Source: Lachnospiraceae bacterium
GTDB lineage: Bacteria; Bacillota; Clostridia; Lachnospirales; Lachnospiraceae
Direction of reading: 5' to 3'
NCBI GenBank assembly: GCA_022791635.1
Contig: JAAVZL010000055.1
Span: forward strand, 1-64,000
DNA length: 64,000 nt
Part shown: positions 28,809 to 38,605 of the stretch, one piece after another
How positions within the stretch are numbered: the stretch's first letter is position 1
Layout: each line of letters starts with the position of its first letter
Program-made: the position numbers and the translations under genes
The notes under the pieces: model-generated
Databases searched by the model: none
What the model was told of the DNA's origin: nothing
The model's input: the letters and a program-made list of their open reading frames with translations, nothing else

Positions 28809-29870
28809 CTACACCAGTTTCCTGTTCTTCAGTTTATATACCTGAACGAGAATCTCCGCAACCACTCCGTAGTATTCTCCCGGTATCTCGGCGCCCAGAG
28901 GGGTACTCGCATAGATTCCTCTTGCCAGAGGTTTGTTTTCTATCACAACTACCTCATGCTCCTCGCCGACCCTCACAATCCGAAGGGCCAGCTCATCCTG
29001 TCCCTTGGCAATCAGATGAGGCGCATTATCCCGATTGGGATCATACTTTAAGGCCACCGCATAGTGCGTAGGGTTTCGGATGATCACATCCGCCTGCGGA
29101 ACGGCCTGCATCATACGGGAGCGGGCCCGCTGGCGCTGCACGTCCTTGATACGCCCCTTGATCTCGGGATTTCCTTCCAGCTGCTTATACTCCTCTTTTA
29201 TCTCGTCCTTAGACATTTTAATCTTTTTCTCATAGGACCACCACTGGTAAAAATAGTCAAGAGCCGCAACCGCCGCAAAATACATGCAGACCTGGAGCAC
29301 CATGGACATAATCTTCTTCAGCACATAGACCGTGGAAAGACTCAGATCCATGTACATGGTATTAATAAGCCGGAAGAATTCTCCCTTAAGCATATGATAG
29401 AGAATCACACCCAGCAGAATAATCTTTACAATTCCCTTTAAGATTTCCACAAGATTTTTCATGGAAAACAGGTTCTTGATACCGTTTAAAGGGTTCATAT
29501 TGCTGAACTTCGGCTTAAAAGCCTTGGAGGCAAAGAGAAACCGCGTCTGAATCCCCGTGGCAAGAACCGCCAGAGCACAGCCAATCAAAAGGATGGGCAG
29601 AGCGCCCTTTACCACCACCAGGCCGGCCTGAAAGCCAAGCTTTGGCACATCCCCCTGAGAAAGCTCCTTCACCGTCCCGGCATAGCCGATAAACTGCACC
29701 AGGCAATCCCGAAGGGTCCGGTAGATCAAGGGAAATAAAAGCTGGAGACAGCAAAAGCTTCCAAGGAGGGAAATGACCATAACCACATCCTTACTTTGGA
29801 ATACATTACCTTCCTTTCGTTGGTCCCGTCGCTTTTTCGGTGTGGCTTTTTCTGTCTTTTCACCTGCCAC
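28809..29870 (-). CDS. flhB: flagellar export protein FlhB
   Basis: EKTEKATPKKRRDQRKEGNV..., NPTHYAVALKY autocleavage motif. Confidence 0.98.
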   Translation of the reverse strand: MAGEKTEKATPKKRRDQRKEGNVFQSKDVVMVISLLGSFCCLQLLFPLIYRTLRDCLVQFIGYAGTVKELSQGDVPKLGFQAGLVVVKGALPILLIGCALAVLATGIQTRFLFASKAFKPKFSNMNPLNGIKNLFSMKNLVEILKGIVKIILLGVILYHMLKGEFFRLINTMYMDLSLSTVYVLKKIMSMVLQVCMYFAAVAALDYFYQWWSYEKKIKMSKDEIKEEYKQLEGNPEIKGRIKDVQRQRARSRMMQAVPQADVIIRNPTHYAVALKYDPNRDNAPHLIAKGQDELALRIVRVGEEHEVVVIENKPLARGIYASTPLGAEIPGEYYGVVAEILVQVYKLKNRKLV

Positions 29871-29893
29871 GGATCAATCACATCCTTTTTCCA

Positions 29894-30649
29894 TCAGAGC
29901 AAGGTAAGAATCTCACCCATGGTCTCAAGCATCTGATGCATCAGGCTCTCCAGCCAGGACTTCATGGGGGAAATCAAAATCAGCAGCGTTAAAAAGCCCA
30001 CTGCAATCTTCACCTGAATGTTGATAACAAATATATTCACCTGGGGGGCCACCTTCATCATAATTCCCACCGCCACCTCCACCAGAAGCTCAATGGCAAT
30101 GATGGGAAAGGCAAAGCGGACCGCCAGAACGATACAGCCCCGAAAGATCTCCAGGACGGCCATAGCCAGCTCCTGGGTAAAGGCCACCTGACCGTAGGGC
30201 ACCAGCTCTCCGGAGGTCAGAAGCGTCCGGATGAGAACCAGATGGCCGTCCACTGCAAAAAACAGCAGCACATAAAAAATCTGAAAGATATTGCCCGTCA
30301 TGGCTATCTGGGCATTGGTCTGGGGATCGTAAACCATGGACATGGACAATCCCATATGGAAATCAATGATACTGCCCGCATGGGTAATGACGAAAAAAAA
30401 CAGCTCCATCACATAGCCCAGCACATAGCCCACCAAAAACTCCTTGAAGAGCAGAAACCCGTAGAGAAAGGAGGAGGAGAACTCATAGGAAAGCTCTGGT
30501 TCCTCTATGGTGGAGTACACCAGAAAGGTAAAAACCAGAACCATGCCCGCCTTCAGATTGTTGGGAAAATTCCTTCTGCCAAGGAGGGGATTCAGAAAAA
30601 TGAGCCCCGTCATGCGCATGGCAATCATGGAAAACAGAACAATATCCAT
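29894..30649 (-). CDS. fliR: flagellar export protein FliR
   Basis: Position after FliQ, TM topology, family pattern. Confidence 0.95.
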   Translation of the reverse strand: MDIVLFSMIAMRMTGLIFLNPLLGRRNFPNNLKAGMVLVFTFLVYSTIEEPELSYEFSSSFLYGFLLFKEFLVGYVLGYVMELFFFVITHAGSIIDFHMGLSMSMVYDPQTNAQIAMTGNIFQIFYVLLFFAVDGHLVLIRTLLTSGELVPYGQVAFTQELAMAVLEIFRGCIVLAVRFAFPIIAIELLVEVAVGIMMKVAPQVNIFVINIQVKIAVGFLTLLILISPMKSWLESLMHQMLETMGEILTLL

Positions 30650-30653
30650 AAGC

Positions 30654-30917
30654 CTATCCTGCCTGAATCAGTGCAAACAGCCGCACGGTGAAATCCTGCA
30701 GGGCAGAGAGCATATTGCTTCCCGTAAACACCAGCACCAGCCCAATCACCAAAAGCTTAGGCACAAAGGTCAGGGTCTGCTCGTGGATCTGAGTGGCCGC
30801 CTGAATAATGGCAATCAGGATACCGATCAGCATGCTTAAGAGCAGAGGCGGTCCTGCCAGCTGAATCGCCATGGTAAAGAATTCATACATCAAATCCGAA
30901 ATTCCACTGTTGGTCAT
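30654..30917 (-). CDS. fliQ: flagellar export protein FliQ
   Basis: 87 aa, two TM, AAIQAATQIHEQTLTFVPKL-like pattern. Confidence 0.97.
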   Translation of the reverse strand: MTNSGISDLMYEFFTMAIQLAGPPLLLSMLIGILIAIIQAATQIHEQTLTFVPKLLVIGLVLVFTGSNMLSALQDFTVRLFALIQAG

Positions 30918-30940
30918 CCTGGACCTCCTTTCCTGCTTTT

Positions 30941-31615
30941 TCAGTTAAAGCCCTTCACAATCGTGGAGAACAACAGCTGCCAGCCGTCTACCGTCACAAA
31001 CAAAAGCAGCTTAAAGGGCAGAGAAATCATGGCCGGCGGCAACATCATCATACCCATGGACATCAGGGTACTGGACACAATAATATCTATCAATAGGAAG
31101 GGGATATACAGCAGAAAGCCTGCCGTAAACGCCCGCTTTAATTCCGTTGTCATAAAGGAGGGGATGATCACGGTCAGGGGCAGCTCCTCCGCCGTCTCCA
31201 CAGCCTCGGCATTCCCCATATCCATAAACATATTTAAGGTATCCTCCTCCGTATTGCGAAGCATAAACCGCTTTAAGGGCCCCTGGGCCCTGGTCCACGC
31301 CTCCTGTTGGGTGATCTCCTCTCTCACGTAGGGCTGATAAGCCGTCTCGTTGATCTCATTGATCACCGGAGTCATAATAAACAAAGTCAAAAACAGCGCA
31401 ATCCCCACCAGCACCATGTTGGGAGGACTCTGCTGAATTCCCATAGCGTTCCTCAGAAAGGAAAGCATAATGATCGTCCGCATAAAGGACGTGCACATAA
31501 TCAGAAGAGAGGGAAGCAGGGAAATCAGCGTGAGCATCAAAAGAAGCTCCAGAGTAGGAACCTGCTCTCCGTTGATGTTCACCAATGCGTCATTGGCAAA
31601 TGTCTCATTTTCCAT
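30941..31615 (-). CDS. fliP: flagellar export protein FliP
   Basis: LMLTLISLLPSLLIMCTSFMRTIIMLSFLRNAMGIQQSPPN; PALMMPPAMISLPFKLLLFV-like C-terminus. Confidence 0.97.
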   Translation of the reverse strand: MENETFANDALVNINGEQVPTLELLLMLTLISLLPSLLIMCTSFMRTIIMLSFLRNAMGIQQSPPNMVLVGIALFLTLFIMTPVINEINETAYQPYVREEITQQEAWTRAQGPLKRFMLRNTEEDTLNMFMDMGNAEAVETAEELPLTVIIPSFMTTELKRAFTAGFLLYIPFLLIDIIVSSTLMSMGMMMLPPAMISLPFKLLLFVTVDGWQLLFSTIVKGFN

Positions 31616-31618
31616 AAA

Positions 31619-31981
31619 CTAACCTCGCCACCTCTTATCCTCACTGCCGTCTTTTTTGTGCCCGATCCGAGACAAAAGCCGGCTAAAATCCATAGCTGGC
31701 TCTCCGGCCTCCTCTCCCAGAGGAATGAGATCCTCCTCCGAAAGCTCGGCCAGGGTGGAAATCCTGTCCGGACCTACGCCCAAGAGCAGATACCGCTCTC
31801 CGGCCTGCACAATCACCAGGGTGCGGTTCTGTCCCACCATCATCTGATCCAGCATGCGCATATACCGGGAGCTGCTGCCGCGCACCAGCCCCTTTCCCAG
31901 GTATTTGCTGCAAAGATAGCTGAGATAAATAATGATTGCCGCAAACAGAAAGGTCACAAATCCGGTAAAAAATCCTGGCAT
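31619..31981 (-). CDS. fliO: flagellar export protein FliO
   Basis: N-terminal TM, RMLDQMMVGQNRTLVIVQAGERYLLLGV; precedes fliP. Confidence 0.88.
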   Translation of the reverse strand: MPGFFTGFVTFLFAAIIIYLSYLCSKYLGKGLVRGSSSRYMRMLDQMMVGQNRTLVIVQAGERYLLLGVGPDRISTLAELSEEDLIPLGEEAGEPAMDFSRLLSRIGHKKDGSEDKRWRG

Positions 31982-31999
31982 AAGCGTCGTCGTCCTTCC

Positions 32000-33358
32000 C
32001 TATTCAAGGCTTAAAATATTGGGCTTTAAGATCTCCGTAATCCGGATACCAAAATTATCCTCCACTACCACCACATCGCCCTTGGCAATGCAGCGGCCGT
32101 TCACAAACAAATCTACCTGCTCTCCGGCCAGCTTATCCAGCACAATCAGAGAGCCCTTGGTAAACTCCAGAATATCCTTTACCCGCTTCTGGGTTCTGCC
32201 AATCTCCACGGAAATGTCAAGAGGCACACCCATAATAAGCTCCATGTTCTCCTCCTGCTCATCGTCCAGAACCTTATCCTGACTGAGGTTCGGCTGTACA
32301 GAAGGCTGCACGTTGATGGTCTTGGGAGTGGGAGGCTCCTTCTTCTGGGGCTGCTGCATGGTCATCATCTGCTGCATCATCTGCTGCATCATCTGCATCT
32401 GCATCTGCATCATCTGTGCCATCTCTGAGTTGGCTGCCGCCGGAGCCGCCGCTACGGGCGCAACAGGTGCCTGTGCCACAGCCGGCTGTGCAGGCGCTGC
32501 AGGGGCAGGCTGTGCAGGAGCCACCGGAGCAGGTGCAGGCGTTTCTCCGCCGCCGCTTAAGAGCTTTTCAATCTCCTCCTGGGAGAGTACACCGCCGGAG
32601 GATGCCGCAGGGGCAGGGGCCGGCGCCGGAGCAGGGGCAGACTCTTCTGCGCCGCCGCTTAAGAGCTTCTCAATCTCTTCCTGAGAAAGCACACCGCCGG
32701 AAGATGCCGCCGGAGCAGGGGCCGCAGGCGCAGGCGCGGGCTCAGGAGCAGGCGCCGCATCGTAATCCTCAGGAAGGAAGCCCTTCACCAGGCTCTTTGC
32801 CAGATTCATAGGCATCACGTTGAAGAATTCACTCTCCAGCTTATCCGCAATCTTCAAGATAAAGGACACCACAACCCAGGGGCTGTCATCCGTAAAATAT
32901 TTGTCTACAAATTCCTGTTCATTCTTCAGTTCAAAGGAAACGGGAGTGGAAATATTTACCATCTTCCCGAAAAACTCCGACAGTGCCGTGGCGGAGGCTC
33001 CCATCATCTGGTTCATAACCTCACAGACCGCACTGATGTTGATCTCATCCAGGACGAAATCCTCATCTGACACCTCAAAGCCCATCATCATTTCCACGAT
33101 CACTTTCACGTCATGGCGCTTGAGAAGCATCACGTTGCTTCCCTCCAGGCCGGCTACATAGGTGATCTCCACGCCTACGGCAGGCTCGATCCTGCCCATC
33201 TCAAATTCTTCCTTGGTAATCACATTTACCACTGGGGTTGTGATGTCTACCCGGGTGCCCAGAAGATTTGAGATCGCGGTGGCGGATGATCCTAAGCTGA
33301 TATTTAGTATTTCACCTATCGCATCGATTTCCAATGCGCTTAAAATCTCCGAACTCAT
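32000..33358 (-). CDS. fliY: flagellar motor switch phosphatase FliY (CheC-like + linker + FliN)
   Basis: N-terminal CheC-like domain, Ala/Pro linker with two LSQEEIEKLLSGG repeats, Met/Gln tract, C-terminal FliN domain. Confidence 0.95.
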   Translation of the reverse strand: MSSEILSALEIDAIGEILNISLGSSATAISNLLGTRVDITTPVVNVITKEEFEMGRIEPAVGVEITYVAGLEGSNVMLLKRHDVKVIVEMMMGFEVSDEDFVLDEINISAVCEVMNQMMGASATALSEFFGKMVNISTPVSFELKNEQEFVDKYFTDDSPWVVVSFILKIADKLESEFFNVMPMNLAKSLVKGFLPEDYDAAPAPEPAPAPAAPAPAASSGGVLSQEEIEKLLSGGAEESAPAPAPAPAPAASSGGVLSQEEIEKLLSGGGETPAPAPVAPAQPAPAAPAQPAVAQAPVAPVAAAPAAANSEMAQMMQMQMQMMQQMMQQMMTMQQPQKKEPPTPKTINVQPSVQPNLSQDKVLDDEQEENMELIMGVPLDISVEIGRTQKRVKDILEFTKGSLIVLDKLAGEQVDLFVNGRCIAKGDVVVVEDNFGIRITEILKPNILSLE

Positions 33359-33400
33359 AATATCCCTTCGCTCCTTTTGTGAATATTAGCCTTCACATTT

Positions 33401-33847
33401 CTATTTTCCAATGTCCAGCGCCTTTTGGGCCATCAGCTTAATTGCATTGAAGGCCGTAATATTCGCCTCGTAGGATCGGGTGGCAGACATGCCGTCAATG
33501 GTCTCCTTCACCCAGTCCACATTGGGCATCTGAACATAGCCGTCCTCGTCTGCGTCCGGATGGTCCGGATTGTAGACCGGAACCAGATCTCTTTGATCCT
33601 CCACAATCTCAGCGACCCGCACGCCGCCTTGATTTCCCTTCTGCAGCCTGGATGCTCTTGCTAGATGCGAACGGAATGAGGTATTGTCCCCAATCTCCTC
33701 CAGCACTACCATTTTTCTCCGGTAAGGATTTCCTGACTCTGTCCTTGTAGTCTCAATATTCGCAATGTTCTCGGAAGCCACGTCAAGCCGCTTCCGCTGT
33801 GCCGTAAGACCGGAGGCACAGATGTTGAATGCACTCAAAAAAGACAT
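33401..33847 (-). CDS. flgC: flagellar basal-body rod protein FlgC
   Basis: FNICASGLTAQRKRLDVASENIANIETTRTESGNPYRRKMVVLEE; C-terminal ATRSYEANITAFNAIKLMAQKALDIGK. Confidence 0.96.
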   Translation of the reverse strand: MSFLSAFNICASGLTAQRKRLDVASENIANIETTRTESGNPYRRKMVVLEEIGDNTSFRSHLARASRLQKGNQGGVRVAEIVEDQRDLVPVYNPDHPDADEDGYVQMPNVDWVKETIDGMSATRSYEANITAFNAIKLMAQKALDIGK

Positions 33848-33856
33848 AGGTTCCTC

Positions 33857-34216
33857 CTAGGAAAGAATTTTTTCAGCAGTTGCCAGGATACGGTCCGGCT
33901 TAAAGGGCTTTACGATAAAGTCCTTGGCTCCTGACTTAATGGCCTCGATTACCATGGCCTCCTGCCCCATAGCGGAACACATTACAATATTCGCGTTGGG
34001 ATGAGCCGCCTTGATTTCCTTCAAAGCCTCCAGGCCGTCCTTGTTGGGCATGGTAATATCCATAAATACCAAATCCGGATTCTCCGCATTGAACTTCTCC
34101 ACTGCCTCCGCTCCGTCCTGGGCCTCGATCAAATCCGTATAGCCCGCCTTGGTGAGGGCGTCCTTCACCATCATCCGCATAAATGCCGCGTCGTCAACTA
34201 ACATAATCTTTGCCAT
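33857..34216 (-). CDS. cheY: chemotaxis response regulator CheY
   Basis: Single REC domain: MLVDDAAFMRMMVKDAL...DLVFMDITMPNKDG...MCSAMGQ...KDFIVKPF. Confidence 0.97.
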   Translation of the reverse strand: MAKIMLVDDAAFMRMMVKDALTKAGYTDLIEAQDGAEAVEKFNAENPDLVFMDITMPNKDGLEALKEIKAAHPNANIVMCSAMGQEAMVIEAIKSGAKDFIVKPFKPDRILATAEKILS

Positions 34217-34267
34217 CTCTCATACCTCTTTCTTTTTCATAATCTTTGTTGCGCGTAAGGCCTTCCT

Positions 34268-35263
34268 CTAGTCCTCTTCCACACGCTCCTGAATTTTTAC
34301 CGCCATATTTTTATTATGAACACCCAGCTGGCCCACAAACCACGGCTGGCCTGCTATATGGAGTGTAACATCGGAGTCCTTGGGCTTATTCAGATTAATG
34401 ACGTCGCCCACCTGGAAGTTGTATACGTCATCCAGGCTAAGTCTTGCAATTCCAAGCTGTGCCATGACATCCAGCTCAGAGTTACGGATGCTGTCCAGAA
34501 TATCCTCCTTGTCGCTCTGGCGGACGCCTGTGTCATCCACATCTGCCAAATGCTTGGTCCTGTCAATGACCTCGAAGATATCCGACATCAGAGTTCCCGG
34601 GATACAGATATTCAAGACCCCGCTTAAGCCCTGCATCTTGATCTCCAGCATAATGATCACCACAGCCTCATCCACGCTGACTCCCTGATACATACTGGGG
34701 TTCTCCTCCAGGCGATCAAACTCAACCTCCAGTCCCACATTGCTGTTCCATACATCCCGGTTGATATTCAGGAAATAACGAATGATCCGCTGATACAGGG
34801 CGTACTCAATGTCCGTATACACATAGGACATGGGAACACTGTCTGTCCCCAGTCCGCCGATCATCCGGTCTATCATGGAGATCATAATCGTAGGTGTGAT
34901 ATGTAGCAGCATGGGAACCTTCTGTACCTCTCCCTGAAGCTTCACCCGGGCAATGGTCAGCACGTCCGTGTCGCTTAGGGCGTTCCCAAACTCATAATAT
35001 CTCTGCTCCTCCACACCGATGACCTCTACCTCACTTGCAACCTTGAAAAGGCCGTTAATCTGGGACGAGGCGATTCTGGCATAGTTGTCATAGATGGTCC
35101 GAAGCATCTTCAGCCGATCCTTGGTATATTTCTTCGGACTGTAGAAATCATACTTTTTATATTTAATTTCAGGCTTTTCTTCCTTTTTTTCCTCCGCGCC
35201 GCCTCCATTTTGCATGGAATTCAGCAGCGCGTCAATCTGGCTTTGTGATAATACCTCTGCCAT
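34268..35263 (-). CDS. fliM: flagellar motor switch protein FliM
   Basis: MAEVLSQSQIDALLNSMQNGG CheY-P-binding N-terminus; FliM core. Confidence 0.98.
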   Translation of the reverse strand: MAEVLSQSQIDALLNSMQNGGGAEEKKEEKPEIKYKKYDFYSPKKYTKDRLKMLRTIYDNYARIASSQINGLFKVASEVEVIGVEEQRYYEFGNALSDTDVLTIARVKLQGEVQKVPMLLHITPTIMISMIDRMIGGLGTDSVPMSYVYTDIEYALYQRIIRYFLNINRDVWNSNVGLEVEFDRLEENPSMYQGVSVDEAVVIIMLEIKMQGLSGVLNICIPGTLMSDIFEVIDRTKHLADVDDTGVRQSDKEDILDSIRNSELDVMAQLGIARLSLDDVYNFQVGDVINLNKPKDSDVTLHIAGQPWFVGQLGVHNKNMAVKIQERVEED

Positions 35264-35280
35264 CTCTTCCCCGCCTTTAC

Positions 35281-36054
35281 TTATTCTGTGTCTGTGGTAT
35301 AGATCTCATTATAATACTCTTCGAGGCTTTGCACAACCGCATCATCCTTGGTAATTAAAATTTCCACACGCCGGTTCTTGGCCCGCTCCTCCGCCGTATC
35401 AAAGCTGGCGATGGGGCGATGCTGTCCGTAGCCGATGGCAATGATCTTCTCCGGAGCCACCAGGCTGTTCTGATGGATGTAAGCCGCCACCCGGGCCGCA
35501 CGCTCACTGGAGAGCACTCGGTCGTTCACCGGATTGTTGGGCCGATCCGGATCCGCCTGAGAGGTGTGACCCAATACCTGAATCTCTCCGATGGTGCTGC
35601 TCACGCTGTTGAGCGCCCCGTTAAAGGCGTCCAGGATCTGCTTGCCCTCATCCTTTAAGACCGCGCTGTCCCCATCAAAGAAAATATTATCACGAAAATT
35701 GATAAATGTATAGCCCTCACCCTTTTCCAATTCCACTTCGCCTTCCAGATTATTCTCCGCAATGGCCTGTTGGAGGAGATAATACAGATCTTCAAAGTCC
35801 TCAATCTCATCCAAGGGTACGTCGGTTCCGCCGGGAACCTCCATTCCCTGTTCATTCTGCTCCGTCTCCATAACAATCTGGGAGACCTCCTCCGCCTTGG
35901 GGTTGAAGCTCTTTACCACCAGCTCCCACTTCATGGCGTCTACGGTAGAAATGGAATAGAGAAGTACGAAGAAACACAACAACAGCGTCACCATGTCGCC
36001 ATAAGTGTCCATCCAGCTTGCGCCTTCCTCCGGAGCTTTTTGCTTTCTTGCCAT
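35281..36054 (-). CDS. motB: flagellar motor protein MotB
   Basis: SWMDTYGDMVTLLLCFFVLLYSIS plug/TM; OmpA-like peptidoglycan-binding domain. Confidence 0.97.
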   Translation of the reverse strand: MARKQKAPEEGASWMDTYGDMVTLLLCFFVLLYSISTVDAMKWELVVKSFNPKAEEVSQIVMETEQNEQGMEVPGGTDVPLDEIEDFEDLYYLLQQAIAENNLEGEVELEKGEGYTFINFRDNIFFDGDSAVLKDEGKQILDAFNGALNSVSSTIGEIQVLGHTSQADPDRPNNPVNDRVLSSERAARVAAYIHQNSLVAPEKIIAIGYGQHRPIASFDTAEERAKNRRVEILITKDDAVVQSLEEYYNEIYTTDTE

Positions 36055-36105
36055 AATTTCACCCTGTTTCCGGTTCCGACTCTAAGGCGGGAACCTGCAA
36101 AATCC

Positions 36106-36948
36106 TTACTTTTCCTTTTTCTTCTTTTCCTTCTTCTTCTTTCCGCCGCCTTCGTCGCCTCCGCCCTCTCCAGCGCTGTCGCGAAGCTTGGCCTGAGTCT
36201 TCTGATCCAGGTTGGAAAGAAGCTTCTCCCGAAGGAGCTTGGGATTGTCGCCGGCCTGGATGGAGATAATACCCTCCATCATAATCATCCGGTACTGCAT
36301 CTCCTCGTCATTGCGGATACGCAGCTTTTTTGCTATGGGTCCAAAGATCAGGTTTGCCAAAATACAGCCGTAGAAGGTGGTAACCAGAGCCACGGACATA
36401 TCCGCGCCCAGGGAGCTTGCGCCTCCCTCATCCACGTTCATGTTCTTCAGCATGTTTACCAGACCTACCAGGGTACCGATCATACCGAAGGCCGGCGCGT
36501 AGCCGGAAGCCTTCTCATAGATGGCAACACCCGCGTCGTGACGGTCCGCCATATTGTCCAGCTCGTTCTGGAGCCGGGCCCTGAGCTCTTCCTCTTCCGT
36601 AGCGTCCACCACGAGCATCAGACCTTCTTTAAAAAAGGGATCGTCAATCTCATTGGCTTTCTCCTCCAGGGAAAGGAGGCCGTTCTGTCTGGCCAGCTGC
36701 GCCATCTCTACCATCTGCTCAATGAGCGCGCCGTAATTGTAACGGTTGCCCTGAAGCAGTATCTTGAAATGGCTGCCCATCCGCTTGAGCTGGCTGAAAG
36801 GAAAACTGGCAATAACTGCACAGACAGTGCCACCCAGAGTTAAAGCGAGACTTTGTGGATCCCAGAAGTTGGGAAGCTGTGGAATCTTAATTCCCCATAC
36901 AATCAGGGCAAAACCAAGCACGATTCCAATAATTGTTGACAAATCCAT
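36106..36948 (-). CDS. motA: flagellar motor protein MotA
   Basis: MotA/TolQ family: EKASGYAPAFGMIGTLVGLVNML...; Lys-rich C-terminal tail. Confidence 0.97.
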   Translation of the reverse strand: MDLSTIIGIVLGFALIVWGIKIPQLPNFWDPQSLALTLGGTVCAVIASFPFSQLKRMGSHFKILLQGNRYNYGALIEQMVEMAQLARQNGLLSLEEKANEIDDPFFKEGLMLVVDATEEEELRARLQNELDNMADRHDAGVAIYEKASGYAPAFGMIGTLVGLVNMLKNMNVDEGGASSLGADMSVALVTTFYGCILANLIFGPIAKKLRIRNDEEMQYRMIMMEGIISIQAGDNPKLLREKLLSNLDQKTQAKLRDSAGEGGGDEGGGKKKKEKKKKEK

Positions 36949-36962
36949 TGCTATCTCTCCTC

Positions 36963-37175
36963 TTATGCTTCTATTGATACTTTATTTGTACGGATGCTTT
37001 TGATCGCTCCCTTGTATTCGATAGTCTTTTGAATAATTTCCTCCGGCGATTCCTTTACCACATGGAAACGCCCGTTCATCATAATAACCTTAGATTCCGG
37101 AATCAAATCAATGCACTCTACCTGATCCTCGTTGATTACAATACGCTGTTGATTCAGCTTTGTCAATATAACCAT
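36963..37175 (-). CDS. flbD: flagellar FlbD family protein
   Basis: MVILTKLNQQRIVINEDQVECIDLIPESKVIMMNGRFHVVKES. Confidence 0.93.
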   Translation of the reverse strand: MVILTKLNQQRIVINEDQVECIDLIPESKVIMMNGRFHVVKESPEEIIQKTIEYKGAIKSIRTNKVSIEA

Positions 37176-37254
37176 GGGTATTCCCCTCTCTTTTTTCATG
37201 GCTTTACCCCGGAGCATATAAGCCCCAGGGTGAAGCCAAAGCTTAGAAAAAATA

Positions 37255-38517
37255 TTAACGTTTCATGTTTACGAGCTCCTGGAGCATCTCGTCGGTGACG
37301 GTGATGATCTTGGAGTTGGCCTGGAAGCCTCTCTGGCAGGTAATCATGTTGGAGAACTCATTCGCCAAGTCTACGTTGGGCATCTCCAGGAATTTACTGC
37401 GGATAAAGCCGCCGGGGCCGGTGTTGGGCTTTACAATCTCAATATCGCCGGCATTGTCGCCGATGTTGAAGTAATAGCCGCTGGTCTTTTCCAGACCGTT
37501 GGGGTTATCTACGGTAATCAAGGCAAGCTGGCCCATGGTGATGGGACGGTTCTTCTGATCCACGCCTACGATAACGCCGTCCTCACTGATGCTGTAGCTT
37601 TGGAGATTGTACATGGAGCCGGTTTGGTCATCGATTGGGATTCTGATCGGGGACAAGGTCTCTTCAAATTCAGCTTCGATTGCTGCCACATAATCTACAC
37701 CCTCTGTCTCCTGAACTGGCTGTGGATCACCGGCAGCAGGAGTAAAAGGCTTTGCCGCTGTATTTCCAGCCACACCTTTCATTGCTTCTTTTGCAGTAAT
37801 CTGAACGCTTACCGTATTGTTATTCTCATTTACCTTGAGAATTTCAAGATTCCAATTGTCAAAGGCAGGAGTTTTGGCCACTTCTCTGCGCCAGGCATCG
37901 ATTTTGTCTTCCAAGCTGAGATTATTATTAACCGTTGCCCTCACACCCAAAATAGTAATATCAACTTTCCCATCCGCAGTAGACGTTACTAAAGTTGGAG
38001 TTGCGTTACTATATGAATAAGACGCATAATCCCACGGTACCTCGGGAATACCCGTGCCCTCCTTCAAGGCATATCCATACACATAATTCTTATTGCTGTC
38101 CACCAGATATCCGTTATCATCCACTGTGAACATTCCCACTCTGGTGAGCATCAGACCGGAGGCCTTCACATCCGTCACGGTCCGGTTCATGCTTCCCACC
38201 ATGAAAAGTCCCGTACCGTCAATCATACAGTCCAGATCATTATCCGTAGGAGAGGGAGCTCCCGTGGTATACTGGAAGCTGATGGAGGCCATGGAGGAAC
38301 CATAACCTACCTGGGACGGGTTCCGTCCGCCGTAAGCGCCTGCGGCCGTATTGCCGCCTGAGCTTCGAATCGAGGTACTGTAGATAGAATCCTGGAAGTT
38401 AAAGCTATAAGCCTTGTAGCCCCAGGTATTTACATTGGCAATGTTATTGCCGATTACGTCCATTTTCTGCTGGTGCGACTTTAGTCCCGACACACCGGCA
38501 AACATTGATCTAACCAT
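37255..38517 (-). CDS. flgE: flagellar hook protein FlgE
   Basis: MVRSMFAGVSGLKSHQQKMDVIGNNIANVNTWGYKAYSFNFQD...; C-terminal MITCQRGFQANSKIITVTDEMLQELVNMKR. Confidence 0.97.
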   Translation of the reverse strand: MVRSMFAGVSGLKSHQQKMDVIGNNIANVNTWGYKAYSFNFQDSIYSTSIRSSGGNTAAGAYGGRNPSQVGYGSSMASISFQYTTGAPSPTDNDLDCMIDGTGLFMVGSMNRTVTDVKASGLMLTRVGMFTVDDNGYLVDSNKNYVYGYALKEGTGIPEVPWDYASYSYSNATPTLVTSTADGKVDITILGVRATVNNNLSLEDKIDAWRREVAKTPAFDNWNLEILKVNENNNTVSVQITAKEAMKGVAGNTAAKPFTPAAGDPQPVQETEGVDYVAAIEAEFEETLSPIRIPIDDQTGSMYNLQSYSISEDGVIVGVDQKNRPITMGQLALITVDNPNGLEKTSGYYFNIGDNAGDIEIVKPNTGPGGFIRSKFLEMPNVDLANEFSNMITCQRGFQANSKIITVTDEMLQELVNMKR

Positions 38518-38605
38518 TTGATATCGTCCTTCCTTACTTATATCCTCTTGCTGTTCTTTTTCCGGAACTTCTGCCCGGAAAGCAAACCTCCATAAATGGT
38601 CCGGC

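Noticed and set aside
32549-32700. FliY linker repeats as assembly error
   Set aside because: The two repeat copies differ at several synonymous positions, arguing against a simple assembly duplication.
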